From Euglena gracilis (lineage: Eukaryota > Euglenida > Euglenophyceae > Euglenales), in assembly GCA_039621445.1 (NCBI GenBank), contig CP154957.1, forward strand, positions 14,066,947-14,130,946: a stretch of DNA of 64,000 bases, in the 5' to 3' direction. The stretch's first letter is position 1, and every line of letters begins with the position of its first letter. The position numbers were made by a program, and so were the translations under genes. Positions 1 through 11,166 of this stretch are shown here, one piece after another. The notes under the pieces were generated by a model, which saw only the letters and a list, made by a program, of their open reading frames with translations, was not told the origin of the DNA and searched no databases.

Positions 1-1630
1 GAAAAGCTTTTTGGAACCAGGGAAACACTGACAGATTGCCCATCTTTAAGGGGGCAAGTCGGTTTGCTTTTTTTGGTTGTTCGTTTTGATTTCAGTTTTT
101 TTTGCAATTTTAGGTGTTTTGTTTTTTGTTTTCGTTTTTTTTTTGTTGGTGTTCTCCTGGAAATGCTTTGACAAAATTTTGAAAAGATTTGGCATTTTGG
201 AGCAAGAATGTTCCCCTTTGTGCAAAAAAAAAAGATTCATTGAACCTTTTGTTTCTCATTTCATCATTACTTTTCGCCATCAAGCTTCCCTTTTTTTGGG
301 TAATCAGCGTTTCCCCAGCTGTTCAAAATACAAGAATCTTCGGCTCACAATCTTGAAATGTCGACAAAAATGACTTTGCATTTTCCCTCTTTTTTCCGTT
401 TCACAATTTTTGAGGTTCCTAGATGTTACCTTTCAGCTATTTAAATTTGTATTTGTTTGCATTGCATTTTTCTTTGCCCAGTTGAGCAAGTGATTCAGTT
501 GATTTATCCTCACTGGGGCCTTTCCTTGACGTTTACTTTTCAGAAAGGGATGCACAACTGGGTGTCATCTACCACGTTCCCCTGAGAGGCATCCCAAATC
601 CTGTTGCACGTCTTTTCCCCTGGCGTTGGACAGGAATGAGATTTGCCTGTAAAGAAAAGAGTCTGCACAACCCTTCGTCGGACACCTCATTCATCCTTCA
701 CAGATTGCGCAAAAGAGCATTTGCTCTGGTGCATGAAAGCAGACCCCAAATGCAGTACTCCTCGGGCGGAGGATTTTTGCCATTCTCAGTTGTTTATAAA
801 TGCCTCCGTTCAAACCCAGAGTGAGTTTCTGTTCGCCCTTCATTCAATTGTTTCTCTGGCAGTGTCGTGCAATTTTGACTTGCACCACAAACTAAGGCGT
901 TCCCGCAGGCGATGAGATGTTCGATTCGGACGTCAGAATAACCAGTGGTGGTCTTCTGAACGAAAACGAGTCATCATCGGGGTGTACATACACCATGGAT
1001 TTTTTTTTGCAGTTGTTTGGTGTTGTTGGATGACTTTCAAAACGTCGACCCAAAAGTCCGTAAAAATCAGGGGTACATATGTATTGAAGTTTCAAAATGG
1101 TGTGTTCATGTTGGAATGCAAACTTGATTCTCAATACGCATCGGCTAATTTTTCATGAGGGTTTGAGACACGGATTTCGCAACCAAAACTCTGAAAAACA
1201 ACCCCAAAAGGCCTGATTTTTTTTATGTTTTGCCTGTGCAATTGCGCAACCTGAGTCCATTTTGACGTATGAAGTGCAAAGGTTACCACCTGAGCTCCTT
1301 GGATTGGCAGCCAATTGTCCAGATATCCTCCACAGAACCTCGAACGGAATCCCAGAGATCCTATGGTTGGTGCAGGGGTTTGCCTTTGTCCTGAAACTGG
1401 CTGCTCAAATAGCTTCAGATAACTACTAATTACGAATATGAGGCCTGGCATAGGTGCAAGGGCTCTTGCCAAAGGGCATAGCATGCACCCAGGGATCCTC
1501 ACATATCCTGAAAAGGAAACTCACGGAAATTCACGGAGGATCACGGAAATGGGCGGAAGGCCATTTTCACGGAAAACACGGAAATTCACGGATGAGGCGG
1601 AGGGTTTGAAAAAATATTTTGGGGTATTTT
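1..1630. other. AT-rich non-coding sequence
   Basis: Poly-T/poly-A-rich sequence with no recognisable coding block. Short reading frames in the first kilobase have no protein-like composition. A cluster of the motif TCACGGAAA begins near 1518 and recurs at 1995-2060, in direct orientation around the transposase remnant. Confidence 0.5.
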
Positions 1631-1633
1631 TTG

Positions 1634-1990
1634 AATGTGCTTTGTTTGTGCAGGTGCATTTTTGATGGGATGTTTTGAGCACTCGGAATTGGCTTCAGCT
1701 GTTGTTGAGGTAGCGGGCAACATGGGGATTGTTCCAAGCAACGTCATTGCTCTTGTGTCTGATTCAGCAGCCGTTTTGAAGAAAGCGTTTTTCGAAACCT
1801 TGACAAAGGTGTATCGTCAAGCCACCCTGTGTCAGCCACATTTTGAACAACATTGGCAAGGTGCTTTTTTCATACGCTGTTCTGTTACAAATCCCCTGGG
1901 GGATCTCCAGGATTATAATGTGGAGAAACGATCTGCTGCCACAACTGCCCCACATTTGGCTCCGGTGCAGAATGGAATGTTGCTTTTGAC
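1634..1990 (+). pseudogene. hAT/DUF659-type transposase fragment
   Basis: The translation carries the pattern seen around the middle catalytic Asp of hAT-type transposases: a helix ending GIVPSNVIALVSDSAAVLKK, then about 20 residues later a Cys..His block followed by ILNNIGK. The Cys/His part lies in a +1 frame relative to the first part (shift near 1830), so the copy is broken. No N- or C-terminal transposase regions are visible. TCACGGAAA-rich repeats flank it on both sides. The family assignment rests on pattern memory only; a degraded host gene is the alternative. Confidence 0.5.
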
Positions 1991-2059
1991 CTTTTCCGGA
2001 AACAGGATCTTCACGGAAAATCACAGAAAATAACGGAAAATCACGGAAAATCACGGATA

Positions 2060-2990
2060 CATTTTTGCCTCCGCCAGCACGAAAATGTGAAGATCCCTGA
2101 TGCACCAGCATTTATTTGGGTAACCCCCCCCACCCCCCGAAGTAGTACCCCCCAGGGTATTTTTTTCCCGGGGGGTATTATTTTTGGGGGGTCGAGCTTC
2201 CCAAAAATTTCGAAATTTTTCGAAATCCCATAGGACCGAAAATGACACCCAAAAGCCCTTTGGGGTCATTTATTCATTGTCAGTCGGCGAAGTCGGACCC
2301 CTCCCCGCTTATTTGGGGGGGGTTACATGCCATATTCTTTTTTCATCTTGTTATTTGGTTAGTACAGACATTTCAGAGGTTGTATTACACTCCATCTGTT
2401 TTTTCCCACTTATTTCAATTCACTTTTTTGGATTGTTGGCCCAGTCAATGCAAGCTGTTTTGCAACTCAAATAATTTCGGATAGCTATGGACAGGGGACA
2501 GTATACAAGGCCCCCACCCCCTTTGACCGTGGGAGGGGGGTGCGGACCGATCCCGATGGTTGGACCAGCAAAGGGTCTATTTTTTTCCTTCTGGCGCTTT
2601 CTGGCGAACATTTTGGCTATTCCGACAACTTCAACCTTTCTCTTTGCATGGTTCTGTGGTGGTGGGGGGTCCGCCATGCATTTCGTCAAAAAGTCTGGGA
2701 ACCTCCATTTCTTGGAAGGGAGTACGTAGAAGGTGGTCCAAAACACGTTCTCTTTGAGCTGCCATCATTTAAAAATGTGTTACTGGCCATATTTTCTGCA
2801 TGTATTTGATTTCAATTGAAAATATCTTCAAAACAAGCCAGCCCTTAATCTCATTCAGGTGGATGAAACCTCCGATCAAATTACTAATCAACCTTCTTAT
2901 AACTCCGCCCAAACATGAAAACGGGGGGTTCATCATTTAATGCTGATTTTTGTGATACCCCATCCGAATGCACAATTCAATAACTGTTTT
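2060..2990. other. Non-coding, poly-G/C-rich intergenic or intronic sequence
   Basis: Contains G-runs and C-runs of 6-9 bases and an imperfect copy (about 2480-2740) of the dispersed G-rich repeat also seen at 4690-4960 and 61180-61420. No credible coding block. Confidence 0.45.
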
Positions 2991-2995
2991 CGCAG

Positions 2996-3371
2996 CGGCA
3001 AAGGCAAGCGGCGGAAGGAGATCTTCGCGTTCATCCGGCCCGCCTTCCTCAGCCGCGGCTCCATCGCGGTCTGGACCCGGACCCCCACGGGGGCCCGCGC
3101 CCCCGCACCTCACACCCCCTCCGCCTCACCCCCGGCTCTTCGCCCCGTCCTGCCCGAGGCCGGCCCACGGCGTGCCAGTCGGGGCCGGAGAACACCGGGG
3201 TTGGCCGTCCGCCAGAAACGAATGCGGACGGGGCGGCACGGCGACCCTACCGCAGCGCTGTCGCTGGCGCACGCTGCGCCGCGGGTGGACCGGCCCCCGA
3301 GCGGTGGTTCCGCTCGGAAGCGGAAGCCGTCCAACCGGAGCGTGCCCCAACCGAAGCGCTCCCGGAAGTGA
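2996..3371 (+). CDS. Candidate host exon, possibly terminal, basic C-terminus
   Basis: A sharp rise in GC begins right after a pyrimidine-rich acceptor (TGTTTTCGCAG). The frame starting SGKGKRRKEIFAF runs to a TGA at 3369-3371 and ends in a highly basic stretch (RKRKPSNRS..PKRSRK) that looks like a nuclear localisation signal. The middle is Pro/Arg/Ala-rich. A second frame is also open across much of the block, so the reading frame is not certain. Product not recognised. Confidence 0.4.
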
Positions 3372-5402
3372 TGATTCCGTGCTTTTTCCTTGCTTGAGTC
3401 CACCCGCCGGCACCTGGATGCCAGATTGGACAAGGAAATATTCCTTTTCATTTGCTCATGGATGTTTCTACCAGTTTTTTTCTGGGCCGGTACCTCCCCT
3501 GACAAAAGATTTTGAACCGTTCCTTGCTCTCTCCCACTCATTCTTCAAAAATAGTGGTCTTTGAACTTTCTTCGGATATTTTGAAGAACGTATTCGCTCA
3601 AGTTCTTTGAAACTGTGCTGTGAACTTTTTTGTGAATTTTGTCCTTAATTTGAAGTCCTCCATTTCGGATGTTTGCTGTCCTAATAATTTGTGGGCTAGA
3701 ACGTCATTTAGAAACTTAAAAAATAATAAAAGGTTTAATGACAAGCGAAAGGGCAAAGTCGCCAACTCATGCAAATTCAAAGCAAGTGTGGAAATAATGA
3801 CAATGATTGTAAAGGAAGCGCGATGCATGACACCAACATGGTGAGTTGGTTGTCCCCATCCTCCTCCACAGAGTTTCTTTCATGGTGTTCGCCATCGGAT
3901 GGCCAAATTAATCCTCACAGTGGGGACTTGATGGATGGATGAGAGATCTCTTACAGAGATCTACCACAGCCTGCAAGATGCCAAGACGGAGCCCATCGAG
4001 ACAGGATTGGGTATCGTTTCGGATGACGCATGGTCTATAAAGGTCAAGTCTCAGCACCTCAGCACCGAAGGTCTGTTTTTTTATGCATTTTTGTTGAATT
4101 TCCGTCGTCCATTCCCCTTGCTGAAGCCTGGGTTTTTGCAAGCATTGATTCCCCCAAGGTCACAATTCTGCATCATCGTAGGGGGTAACTAAAATGCTTT
4201 ATTGTTTCCAAAGACCCCTTCAGCCTTGGGCGAAAGGTTGATGATAATGGCATTTTATGTTTGTCTCCGCAAGATTGCAAGCTGGCACTTTTTATGTTTG
4301 GAAGAATCCATTGCAGGTTTTCTGTGTGTTCGGTTTTCGTCAGCCAAGAGTCCAATAATTTGTGACCCATACCGACTTATTTTTCCCTGCAGTGGTCGAG
4401 TCGCTGTTCTCAAAAGGTGCCGATATCTACCGACAGGCAACTGTTATTGCTATTCCGGTGTGATGCTGAATTTTGAGAAAGATGTCTTTGCATTTTCTTT
4501 ACTACTTGCTGGTCATGAACAGATGACATATGACAGATGTCCAAATGGACATCTGTTCATATGGATAATAAGAAAACTCCCACCAGTGGTACCCACCTGT
4601 GTTTCCTCTTCGCCATTTCCATACGTTTGAACAATCCACAACCACCCCCCAAGCAATTACGTTGCCATTGGGTCCAAACAATTGGGTCGTCTGCAGGGTT
4701 TGATATAAAATGGGCGTACGGGGTTTAGGTGGGGGGTCCCCCTCCCCTTGATTGGAGGGGTCGGTACCGATCCCGGGGTGGGGACCCAGACCCCCAAAGG
4801 CCAAAGTTTTCCTTCCGGCGTTTTTCTCCAAATTTTTGTTTGCGTTTTTGACAAATTTTTGCCCCAAAAAGTGCCCAATATGGGCACTTTTGTCCGTTTT
4901 GGAGGTGAAATATTTTCGGCCCGACGCGGGCCGCTTCGCGTCGAGCCGAAAATCGGTCACCTGGACCACGCCATCTGCCCTAATATCGAAGCCTAGTCGC
5001 CCGACCGGCCGACACGATTATCCAATGGGGACGCTCTGGTTTTCTGAACAAAGAACGATGACGGCACCAGCTGCCGGAGGCGGCTGTCCAAAAAGCACTG
5101 GGCACCTCTCACTATAGCGATTGGGGGAGGGTTATATCTTGAGTATACCCCTCTCCCCTGTTGCTTCTTCGGATGGTGAGAATGTGCTCCTCCCATGGCA
5201 TCTGTCAGGGGGGTTGCCCGCATCCCAGGAGGAGGTGCCATTTGGGTGGCAAACTTAAGCTGACCCCAGCGGGGATTTGGGGCCTGTTGTTTTGTTTTGA
5301 GGCGGCTGTTGCCACCAAGCACCTATGAAATGACTGGGCGTGACTGGGCATGACTGGCGTGACTGGGCGTGACAGGGTCTGGGCTTGGTTGCCGCCCCCA
5401 CA
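3372..5402. other. Non-coding stretch with a G-rich dispersed repeat
   Basis: Mostly AT-rich intron- or spacer-like sequence. At 4690-4960 lies a copy of the repeat family with paired GGGGTC/GACCCC blocks, a CGAAAA-containing core and a small hairpin (CGACGCGGGCCGCTTCGCGTCG). A related core occurs at 61180-61420 on the far side of the window. Confidence 0.45.
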
Positions 5403-5590
5403 GGCATTGCGCCTCGGGGCGCTGTACTGCCGTCTGCGGCGTCAGCTGCTCCGGGTTATGATGGCCGTGCGGCTGCAGAGAGCGGCCCGAAGCTGGCTGC
5501 GGCGGCGGAAGGAGCAGGTGGAGCGCCTGCTCAGCCACTGGATCGCCCACGACGTCCTCCGCACGGTGCGCAGCAAACGGTGTGTCCGCG
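5403..5590 (+). CDS. Candidate host exon with IQ-like basic helix
   Basis: Begins after a good acceptor (TGCCGCCCCCACAG). The frame encodes Arg/Leu-rich helices, including VRLQRAARSWLRRRKEQVER, which resembles an IQ calmodulin-binding helix, then LLSHWIAHDVLRTVRSKR. Likely donors lie at 5565-5580. The same frame is reused by the block at 5702, consistent with two exons of one gene. The host protein is not recognised. Confidence 0.5.
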
Positions 5591-5701
5591 GCATTCCCAT
5601 TTCGCCAGGGCAGAGTCTGCTGACACAGGGGCACAGGTGCTTTGTGGTGGCGTGCTCATGTGCAGTCATTTGTGTGCGATCTACACCACGGCCCTCCTAC
5701 A

Positions 5702-5907
5702 GAAGGGGTTTCGATGTCAACGCCCGCGTTCCCATCTGGAACCTGCTGGGCCGGCAGATCACGACGCACAGCAAGCTGAGGATCATCGGCCTGCTCCTGA
5801 AGGACTACCGCCGACAGTTCCACGAGACGTGGGGCGCTTGGGAGGCGCGGTGCCGCGCAGCAGGCTACGGCCCGCGGACCCGGGCAAGGCTCATGGCGCG
5901 ACAGAAG
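5702..5907 (+). CDS. Candidate host exon, Arg-rich helical
   Basis: Follows an acceptor CCCTCCTACAG. The coding block (FDVNARVPIWNLLGRQITTH, then LRIIGLLLKDYRRQFHETWG and a basic tail) has amino-acid composition and GC content unlike the flanking DNA. A probable donor lies at about 5907 (CAGAAG|GTTCGG). Same frame as the exon at 5403. Not recognised. Confidence 0.5.
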
Positions 5908-6461
5908 GTTCGGGCGTCTGTGCGGATGTGTAGTTTGTGATGACACACTTTTGGGAAGCTCACACACCCACCCCACTTTTTTTGGCTTTGGACTGGCAGT
6001 CTTCTGCAGCCTTCAGCGTTTTCAGTTCTTGGCAAATCATGTCTTGATGCGTGTGGGGACAAAGATTTGGTCCATCCCTGTTGCGCAAGTTGCATTTTTT
6101 ACCAACCTCGGGGAGGGGGGGGTCGGTTTTGGTTTCTGGTTGGGTGCGGCCTAGGTAAATTTCCCTGCGTATGGATATTTTCACCTCCCCCCATGCTATT
6201 GGCTGATTGGGGAATGCTATTCCATTACCACCTCCCTTTTATTTTGGTGGGGGGGGTCCGACCCCCCCCCCCCCACCTCACCAGGACTTCCCGTATTCTG
6301 GTGGCGCCGATTCAGGTCAAAATGTTCTTTCGGCGCGACCCACCTCCCACCTCCCAGGTGAGGGGAGGGGGGTCGATCATCTCCCCACCAGGCTTCTGTG
6401 CAGTCCTGCCCCTGGCCTCTGACAAACCTCTGTCTCAGGTGCTTTGCTGCCTCAGGTCATC

Positions 6462-6540
6462 CTTCAAGGGGTGAATTTCCTGGGGGCGGAGCTCTTCCCC
6501 GGTGGCATCCACATGGCGAAAGAGGTCGACGTGGGCGCCC
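6462..6540 (+). CDS. Candidate small host exon
   Basis: Acceptor-like TTTGCTGCCTCAG is followed by a short open block reading VNFLGAELFPGGIHMAKEVD.., closed by a stop just after GAHFMR. The donor is unclear. Supported only by composition and by its place in a row of similar blocks. Confidence 0.35.
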
Positions 6541-6611
6541 ATTTCATGCGCTGAGGCCTTTCCTTCCGCTCTTGCCGCTCGTTTTGATTCGTTGTCCATC
6601 ACAACAAGGAA

Positions 6612-6693
6612 GCGTCTTCTTGGAGTTGATGTTGGAGCAACCTGTGTACGCCATCGACCCAGCAGACCTCTTCTCCGTGCCCATCACCTCCAG
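6612..6693 (+). CDS. Candidate small host exon
   Basis: An 82-bp open block encoding SVFLELMLEQPVYAIDPADL..PITS, ending at a strong donor (ACCTCCAG|GTGGTG). It is preceded by CAACAAG as a possible acceptor. Composition is typical of coding sequence and the flanks are not. Product unknown. Confidence 0.4.
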
Positions 6694-6889
6694 GTGGTGC
6701 TGTGCAGCGATTCCGGCAAATAATGGTTTCCATGATTCCATCAGACACCTTGCAGTGACTGGCATGCACCCATTGCAACTTCTGGCAAAGGCCGCACAGG
6801 CAGGATAAATAGACAATGGCGTTTTGTCAAATGTGATCATTTCCCCCGATGCTTTGGAAATCTGTGTAGGAGTTTGTGCAGAGATTTTT

Positions 6890-7080
6890 TTGAGTTTGGT
6901 GACCCGGGGGGGGGGTACGCCTCCCCGGGTTGGGTCGGGCTGAGCAGGTGCCCCTCGCCGAAAATTTTTCTGACCCCAAAATTGGACCCCCAGAAGTGAG
7001 TCCCCCCTCACCCGTCCCCCCCCCCAGGACGGTGGGTGGGTGGTTCCGGACCCCCTGGGTCCTGAAAACCTCTGGATGAC
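6890..7080. repeat. G-rich dispersed repeat with paired poly-G/poly-C ends
   Basis: Begins GGGGGGGGGTACGCC and ends near GGACGGTGGGTGGGTGGTTCCGGACCCCC, with a core containing CGAAAATTTTTCTGACCCCAAAATT. It resembles the repeats near 4690 and 61180 in having a CGAAAA core between G/C-run arms. No coding capacity. Confidence 0.4.
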
Positions 7081-7430
7081 CCATTTTTTTCCCAACGAAG
7101 TGATGATAGTCTTTTTATTCTTTTGTTGTTTTAAATTGTTTTTTAACTCTTGTTTTTTTTAAATTGAATTCCTTGCCTACAAGTGGCTTTTTTTTGTCCC
7201 CCAGGAAATGGATTTCCCCACAACGACAAGTTGGGCCCCCTTCAATGGAGATTTGCGGTCACCAGCCAGTGGCTTCCCATCCATGAATGAACTTTGCGGT
7301 GAATGAACTTTGCCTTGAACTTTCCGCGGATGAATTCTGCGTTTGCCAGACTGATCCTCGGGTTTTTTCCAGTCAAAGGGAGTCCAGAGAATGGCATCAA
7401 ATAGTTCAACATGGCGGCACCTCTGCCAGG

Positions 7431-7656
7431 TCCTCATCCCACGCACTGCATCCCTTCCACGGCGCAGGAACGCGTGGCGGCACGTGCTGGCACTGGATGT
7501 CCACCACCCTGCAGCCAGCCCGGCCGCTGCGGCCCCCTCCCCGCTGCCAGTAGACCGGGACGCTGCCGCAGCGATCGAAGAGTTCGAGGGGAAGCAGCGC
7601 ACACAGTGCTTCGCGAACTCGCTGCCCTGGATGCTGAGGGGAAGAGGGAAACTTTG
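7431..7656 (+). CDS. Candidate host exon, Ala/Pro-rich
   Basis: Acceptor CACCTCTGCCAG, then a GC-rich open block. The most protein-like frame reads VLIPRTASLPRRRNAWRHVL, an Ala/Pro-rich linker, and VDRDAAAAIEEFEGKQRTQ. A second frame (..VLRELAALDAEGKRE..) is also open. A GTGAG donor lies at about 7657. It could join the coiled-coil exon at 9210, with the foldback element at 7809-9168 lying in the intron between them. Confidence 0.4.
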
Positions 7657-7808
7657 TCTGTGAGATAGATATCAGGTGTTGTGTGATATGTGTGAGATCA
7701 TATTGTACGATGATGATCTAGTATCTTTATATTGTGATCATTACTGAAATGATCATAATTTGTAATAGCAGGAGAAACATTGTCGCTATCTGACCACCTC
7801 ATGTTCTG

Positions 7809-9168
7809 GTATTTATTCTTTTGCAAGGTCCAACAAAACAGTTAAAAAGCCTAGCAAAAAATGCAGATCCTACCGATAAAAGTTCAGGGCCTAGCGATAA
7901 AGTCGAGGGCCTAGCGATAAATGTGGATATAGGTATTTGCATAAGGTGTGCGTCCCAGTGGAGATTCACACGTGCGAAAGTGCCCATGCTGTTTCTGAAC
8001 TTGAAACATGAGGATGGGCATGGGCATGGGCATGGGCACAAGACATTGAAAGTGTGGAGCAGCTGTGGGGATGTGGAAAATCATGCTTTCCAGTGGGCCG
8101 AGGGCACCACAGAATGGTTTAAAATGTGGGAAACTGACCAGACCATGAATTTTTTATCTGTGGGGCGGAAAGTATTTGTCTTGTGCCCATGCCATGCCGA
8201 TGCTCATGTTTCAAGTTCAGAAACAGCATTACTCTCGCACGTGTGCACCTCCACTAGGACCCACACCAGGACCCACACTTATACCAGGGGGGGGGGAAAT
8301 TGATATCCGCAATTTTTCCGCAATTTCCGCAATTTTCCGCAATTTCCGCAATTTTCCGCAATTTTCCGCAATTTTTCCGCAATTTCCGCAATTTTTCCCC
8401 AATTTTTCACCATTTTTTTGAAGAATTTTTTCCCCACCACCGAAGAATAAGTTCAAGCCATTCTTCAAATGGATCAACAGGTGTGCTATTGTGTTTTGTT
8501 GTTCCCCCCCCCAGTTTACCAATTTTTCTCACAGGTGCACCACTGGTCACAGGATTGGGTGCGTCCCACCTGTGCAAAGAACATCAAGCGTGTTGATTTG
8601 TGCTCGCCTGCATCGACGTGGGTGTTGCGGTGTTCTGAACCTCACAATTGAAAATTTTCTAAGTCCCCCCAAGCAGAAATGTGTATACCCAATATCAATT
8701 TTTCCGCAATTTTTCCGCAATTTCCGCAATTTTTCCGCAATTTTTCCGCAATTTTTCCGAAGGCCTCCGATATCAATTTCCCCCCCCCCTGGTGATAAAA
8801 GTTCAGGGCCCAGCAATAAAAGTACAGGGCCGAGCAGTAAAAATACAGGGACCATTCAAAAAAGTTCAGGGCCCAAAGAAAAAAAACTGACCTTTTTTGT
8901 ATCACCCTTTTCGACTTAGATGTAAATATAAATATTTGCGTATAAGGCAAATATTTATATTTACATCTAAGTCGAAAAGGGTGATACAAAAAAGGTCAGT
9001 TTTTTTTCTTTGGGCCCTGAACTTTTTTGAATGGTCCCTGTATTTTTACTGCTCGGCCCTGTACTTTTATTGCTGGGCCCTGAACTTTTATCACCAGGAT
9101 CTGCAGTTTATCACGAGGACTTGCCAGGCCCTTAACTTTTTTATTGGGCCTAACAAAAGAATAAATAC
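7809..9168. mobile_element. Foldback (inverted-repeat) transposon, 1.36 kb
   Basis: The outer ends are inverted copies: GTATTTATTCTTTTG at 7809 and its complement ending at 9168. Similarity continues inward for about 90 bp (AAAAGTTCAGGGCC-type motifs). Inside are further nested inverted repeats: 7966-8041 against 8182-8244, about 8284-8306 against 8771-8792, and the 152-bp palindrome at 8788-9098. There are also tandem CCGCAATTTTT units (8306-8400, 8693-8760). No transposase frame is present, so it would be non-autonomous. It sits between two candidate host exons. Confidence 0.7.
8788..9098. repeat. Perfect palindrome, 152-bp arms, 7-bp loop
   Basis: The left arm 8788-8939 and right arm 8947-9098 are exact reverse complements as far as I can align them, including the (A)8/(T)8 run. 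They are separated by GTATAAG. Perfect identity implies very recent formation or active conversion. Confidence 0.9.
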
Positions 9169-9209
9169 TGTGATGCATTTCCTGCCATGGTTGATTGTGT
9201 TGGGGACAG

Positions 9210-9331
9210 CAAGCTACTGCCTCTGATCTGCGACTGGCCAAACTGGTGGAGGAGTACCGGCAAGAGGCCGCCAGGCACCTGGAGCAAGACAAGCAACGAG
9301 GGGTGCCAGAGATGGAGGCGGCGCCAAAACC
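9210..9331 (+). CDS. Candidate host exon, coiled coil
   Basis: Follows GTTGGGGACAG. One frame encodes ATASDLRLAKLVEEYRQEAA, RHLEQDKQRG and PEMEAAPKPQ, a charged heptad-like helix. It ends at CCGCAG|GTTCC, a plausible donor. Coiled-coil segment of an unidentified host protein. Confidence 0.5.
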
Positions 9332-9339
9332 GCAGGTTC

Positions 9340-10180
9340 CATTTCCCCCCTGCTTCCATTGGGAACCTCCATCCCTCACCTGCACCTTTCGTCTTTGGCC
9401 AAGCTCTGACACAATCTTTGGGGTCTAACTCGCACTACAGCTTTTGATTCTTCTATTGCATATCTGCTCATTTTTCTGTTTTTCTCTAAAACCCAGCTTT
9501 GAAACCCACCCTTTTGACCCTTTGGTTCTACGGGGACCTTTTGATCAGGGTCCCGCGTCATTTGCTGGTGTTGGGACCCAGGGAATAGGCCCATTTTTTT
9601 GTGTTTTTTGGCCTATGTACTGCGGTTAAAATTTTTATTCAAACCCCTGGTTTCAACTCCAGCAGACATGAATTTTCCCAAAAAGGGGGCCGAAACCCCC
9701 GTTGCGAGTCCTTGTTTTTGAAGCCCTGACTGTGTTCCCCAGATGGTGTCACGCAGGCTGGGTGAGGTTTGGCTTTGTGTTGCTTTTTAGGTTTTGTTGC
9801 GTTGTTGCCTGCTGAGTTGTCTGCAGGGTGAACTCTACTCTACAGAAACGTTGCTGAGGAGCTTAAAAAACGGCGTGCCATAGAGTTGTGATCCCTGGGA
9901 GGTTGAAGCGGGAGGAGGGTTGCAGTAGATTAACGGCAGGGAACCACCTGGGTGCAGGGGTGGGGGGGTGGGGGGGACGAGCCCAAGGTGTTTTCCTGGC
10001 TTCTGTTGAGCAACACCAGCCCCCAGTGCCTGACACAGAACACAGTGATGGCCATTGCGCACATATTCAACAATTATTCATTGTTATATGCATGTGCTCA
10101 ATGCATAATTGTTGTGCATGTGCGCAATGGGTAACGGAAGCCCCTTTCTGCATGGCGAGTGTTGGGCTTGGTGATGAATA
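9340..10180. other. Non-coding intron-like sequence
   Basis: AT-rich with G-runs (for example 9960-9975). No coding block supported. Confidence 0.4.
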
Positions 10181-10443
10181 AACCCCCCTCCCAAATAACA
10201 CCCCCAAATAACCCCCCCCCAAATAACACCCCCCCCTCGGGGGCCGATTTCGAGTGCCCAAAATACCCCCCCCCCCCCCCCCCGTTTTCCTTTGGTTTCC
10301 CCCCCAAATAGCACCCCCCCCCCTGGGGCCCCAGTTCGGGTGCCCAAATAAAACATGTAAAAATAGCCCCCCAAATAGCACCCCCCCTGGGGCCCCAGTT
10401 CGGGTGCTCAAATAACACACCGGGGGGTTATTTGGGGGGGTTA
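10180..10443. mobile_element. MITE-like element with poly-C ends
   Basis: Left end AACCCCCCTCCCAAATAACACCCCC and right end GGGGGGTTATTTGGGGGGGTT are inverted relative to each other. The interior has three diverged copies of a ~60-bp unit centred on CCCCAGTTCGGGTGCCCAAATA. No coding capacity. Confidence 0.6.
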
Positions 10444-10961
10444 CATTGTATTTGCAAGTGCGCAATGACCCTCCCAAAACATAAAAGCACGGAGCTAACA
10501 TATAATCTGAATGAACGAGCGTTACATTGTGTAGGTGTGTCGGTTGCGAATTTACGCAATCCATTTCCTCACCAAGCCCAACATTAGCCATGTGGAGAAG
10601 CACCTCAACACATTGTAGCACATCAGAGGGACTCCCACCAGTTCAGGGGCTTTCGTCACCCATTGTGCACATGCAACAATTATGCATTGCGCATATGCAC
10701 AATGAATGTTGCGCTGTGCGCAATGGGCGTTCATTGCCGCGCATGAATTTGTTGAATTTGTTGTGCATGAATTTGTGCAATGGGCATTCAAGCGATGTAT
10801 ATGGACGCGTGCGCGCTGTGGGAGGAGGTGGCCAGTTGAGGGGAATGATGAAAGGGTTTTGAGCAGCATTGTGTCCAGAAGCTGGTGGTTTTGGTTTTGG
10901 TGGTATTGGTTTTGGTGATTCTGAAGTGCTCAGGCATCGGAGAAGGAAGGACCTTCCCTAA

Positions 10962-11166
10962 TAGAAGCGCGGGTGCACTTTTTGTGGACTTCTGCCTCTG
11001 GCAGCGGGGGGTGCACTTCCATTTGGACCCTTCATGCCCGATTTTTGTTGATTTCCATTAAAAATGACATCAAAATGGGGGGTGCGCTTGCAGTGGACCG
11101 CCGCCTTCGACGGTGGGTGGTGCGCTTTTATTTGGACCCTGCGCTTGTAGCGGCCGTGCGCTTCTA
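10962..11166. mobile_element. MITE-like element
   Basis: Short terminal inverted repeat TAGAAGCGC (10962) / GCGCTTCTA (ending 11166). Inside are three or four diverged repeats of a GGTGCRCTTnnnnTGGAC motif. No coding capacity. Confidence 0.5.

Noticed and set aside
8306-8760. Regular CCGCAATTTTT repeats resembling a CRISPR array
   Set aside because: The units are contiguous and degenerate with no unique spacers, and the host is eukaryotic. They are tandem repeats inside a foldback element.
8897-9412. Two identical protein frames on opposite strands (MYHPFRLRCKYKYL..)
   Set aside because: They arise because the DNA is a perfect palindrome; not genes.
10067-10621. Gly-rich minus-strand ORFs
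   Set aside because: Translation of poly-C/G MITE sequence; no coding signal.
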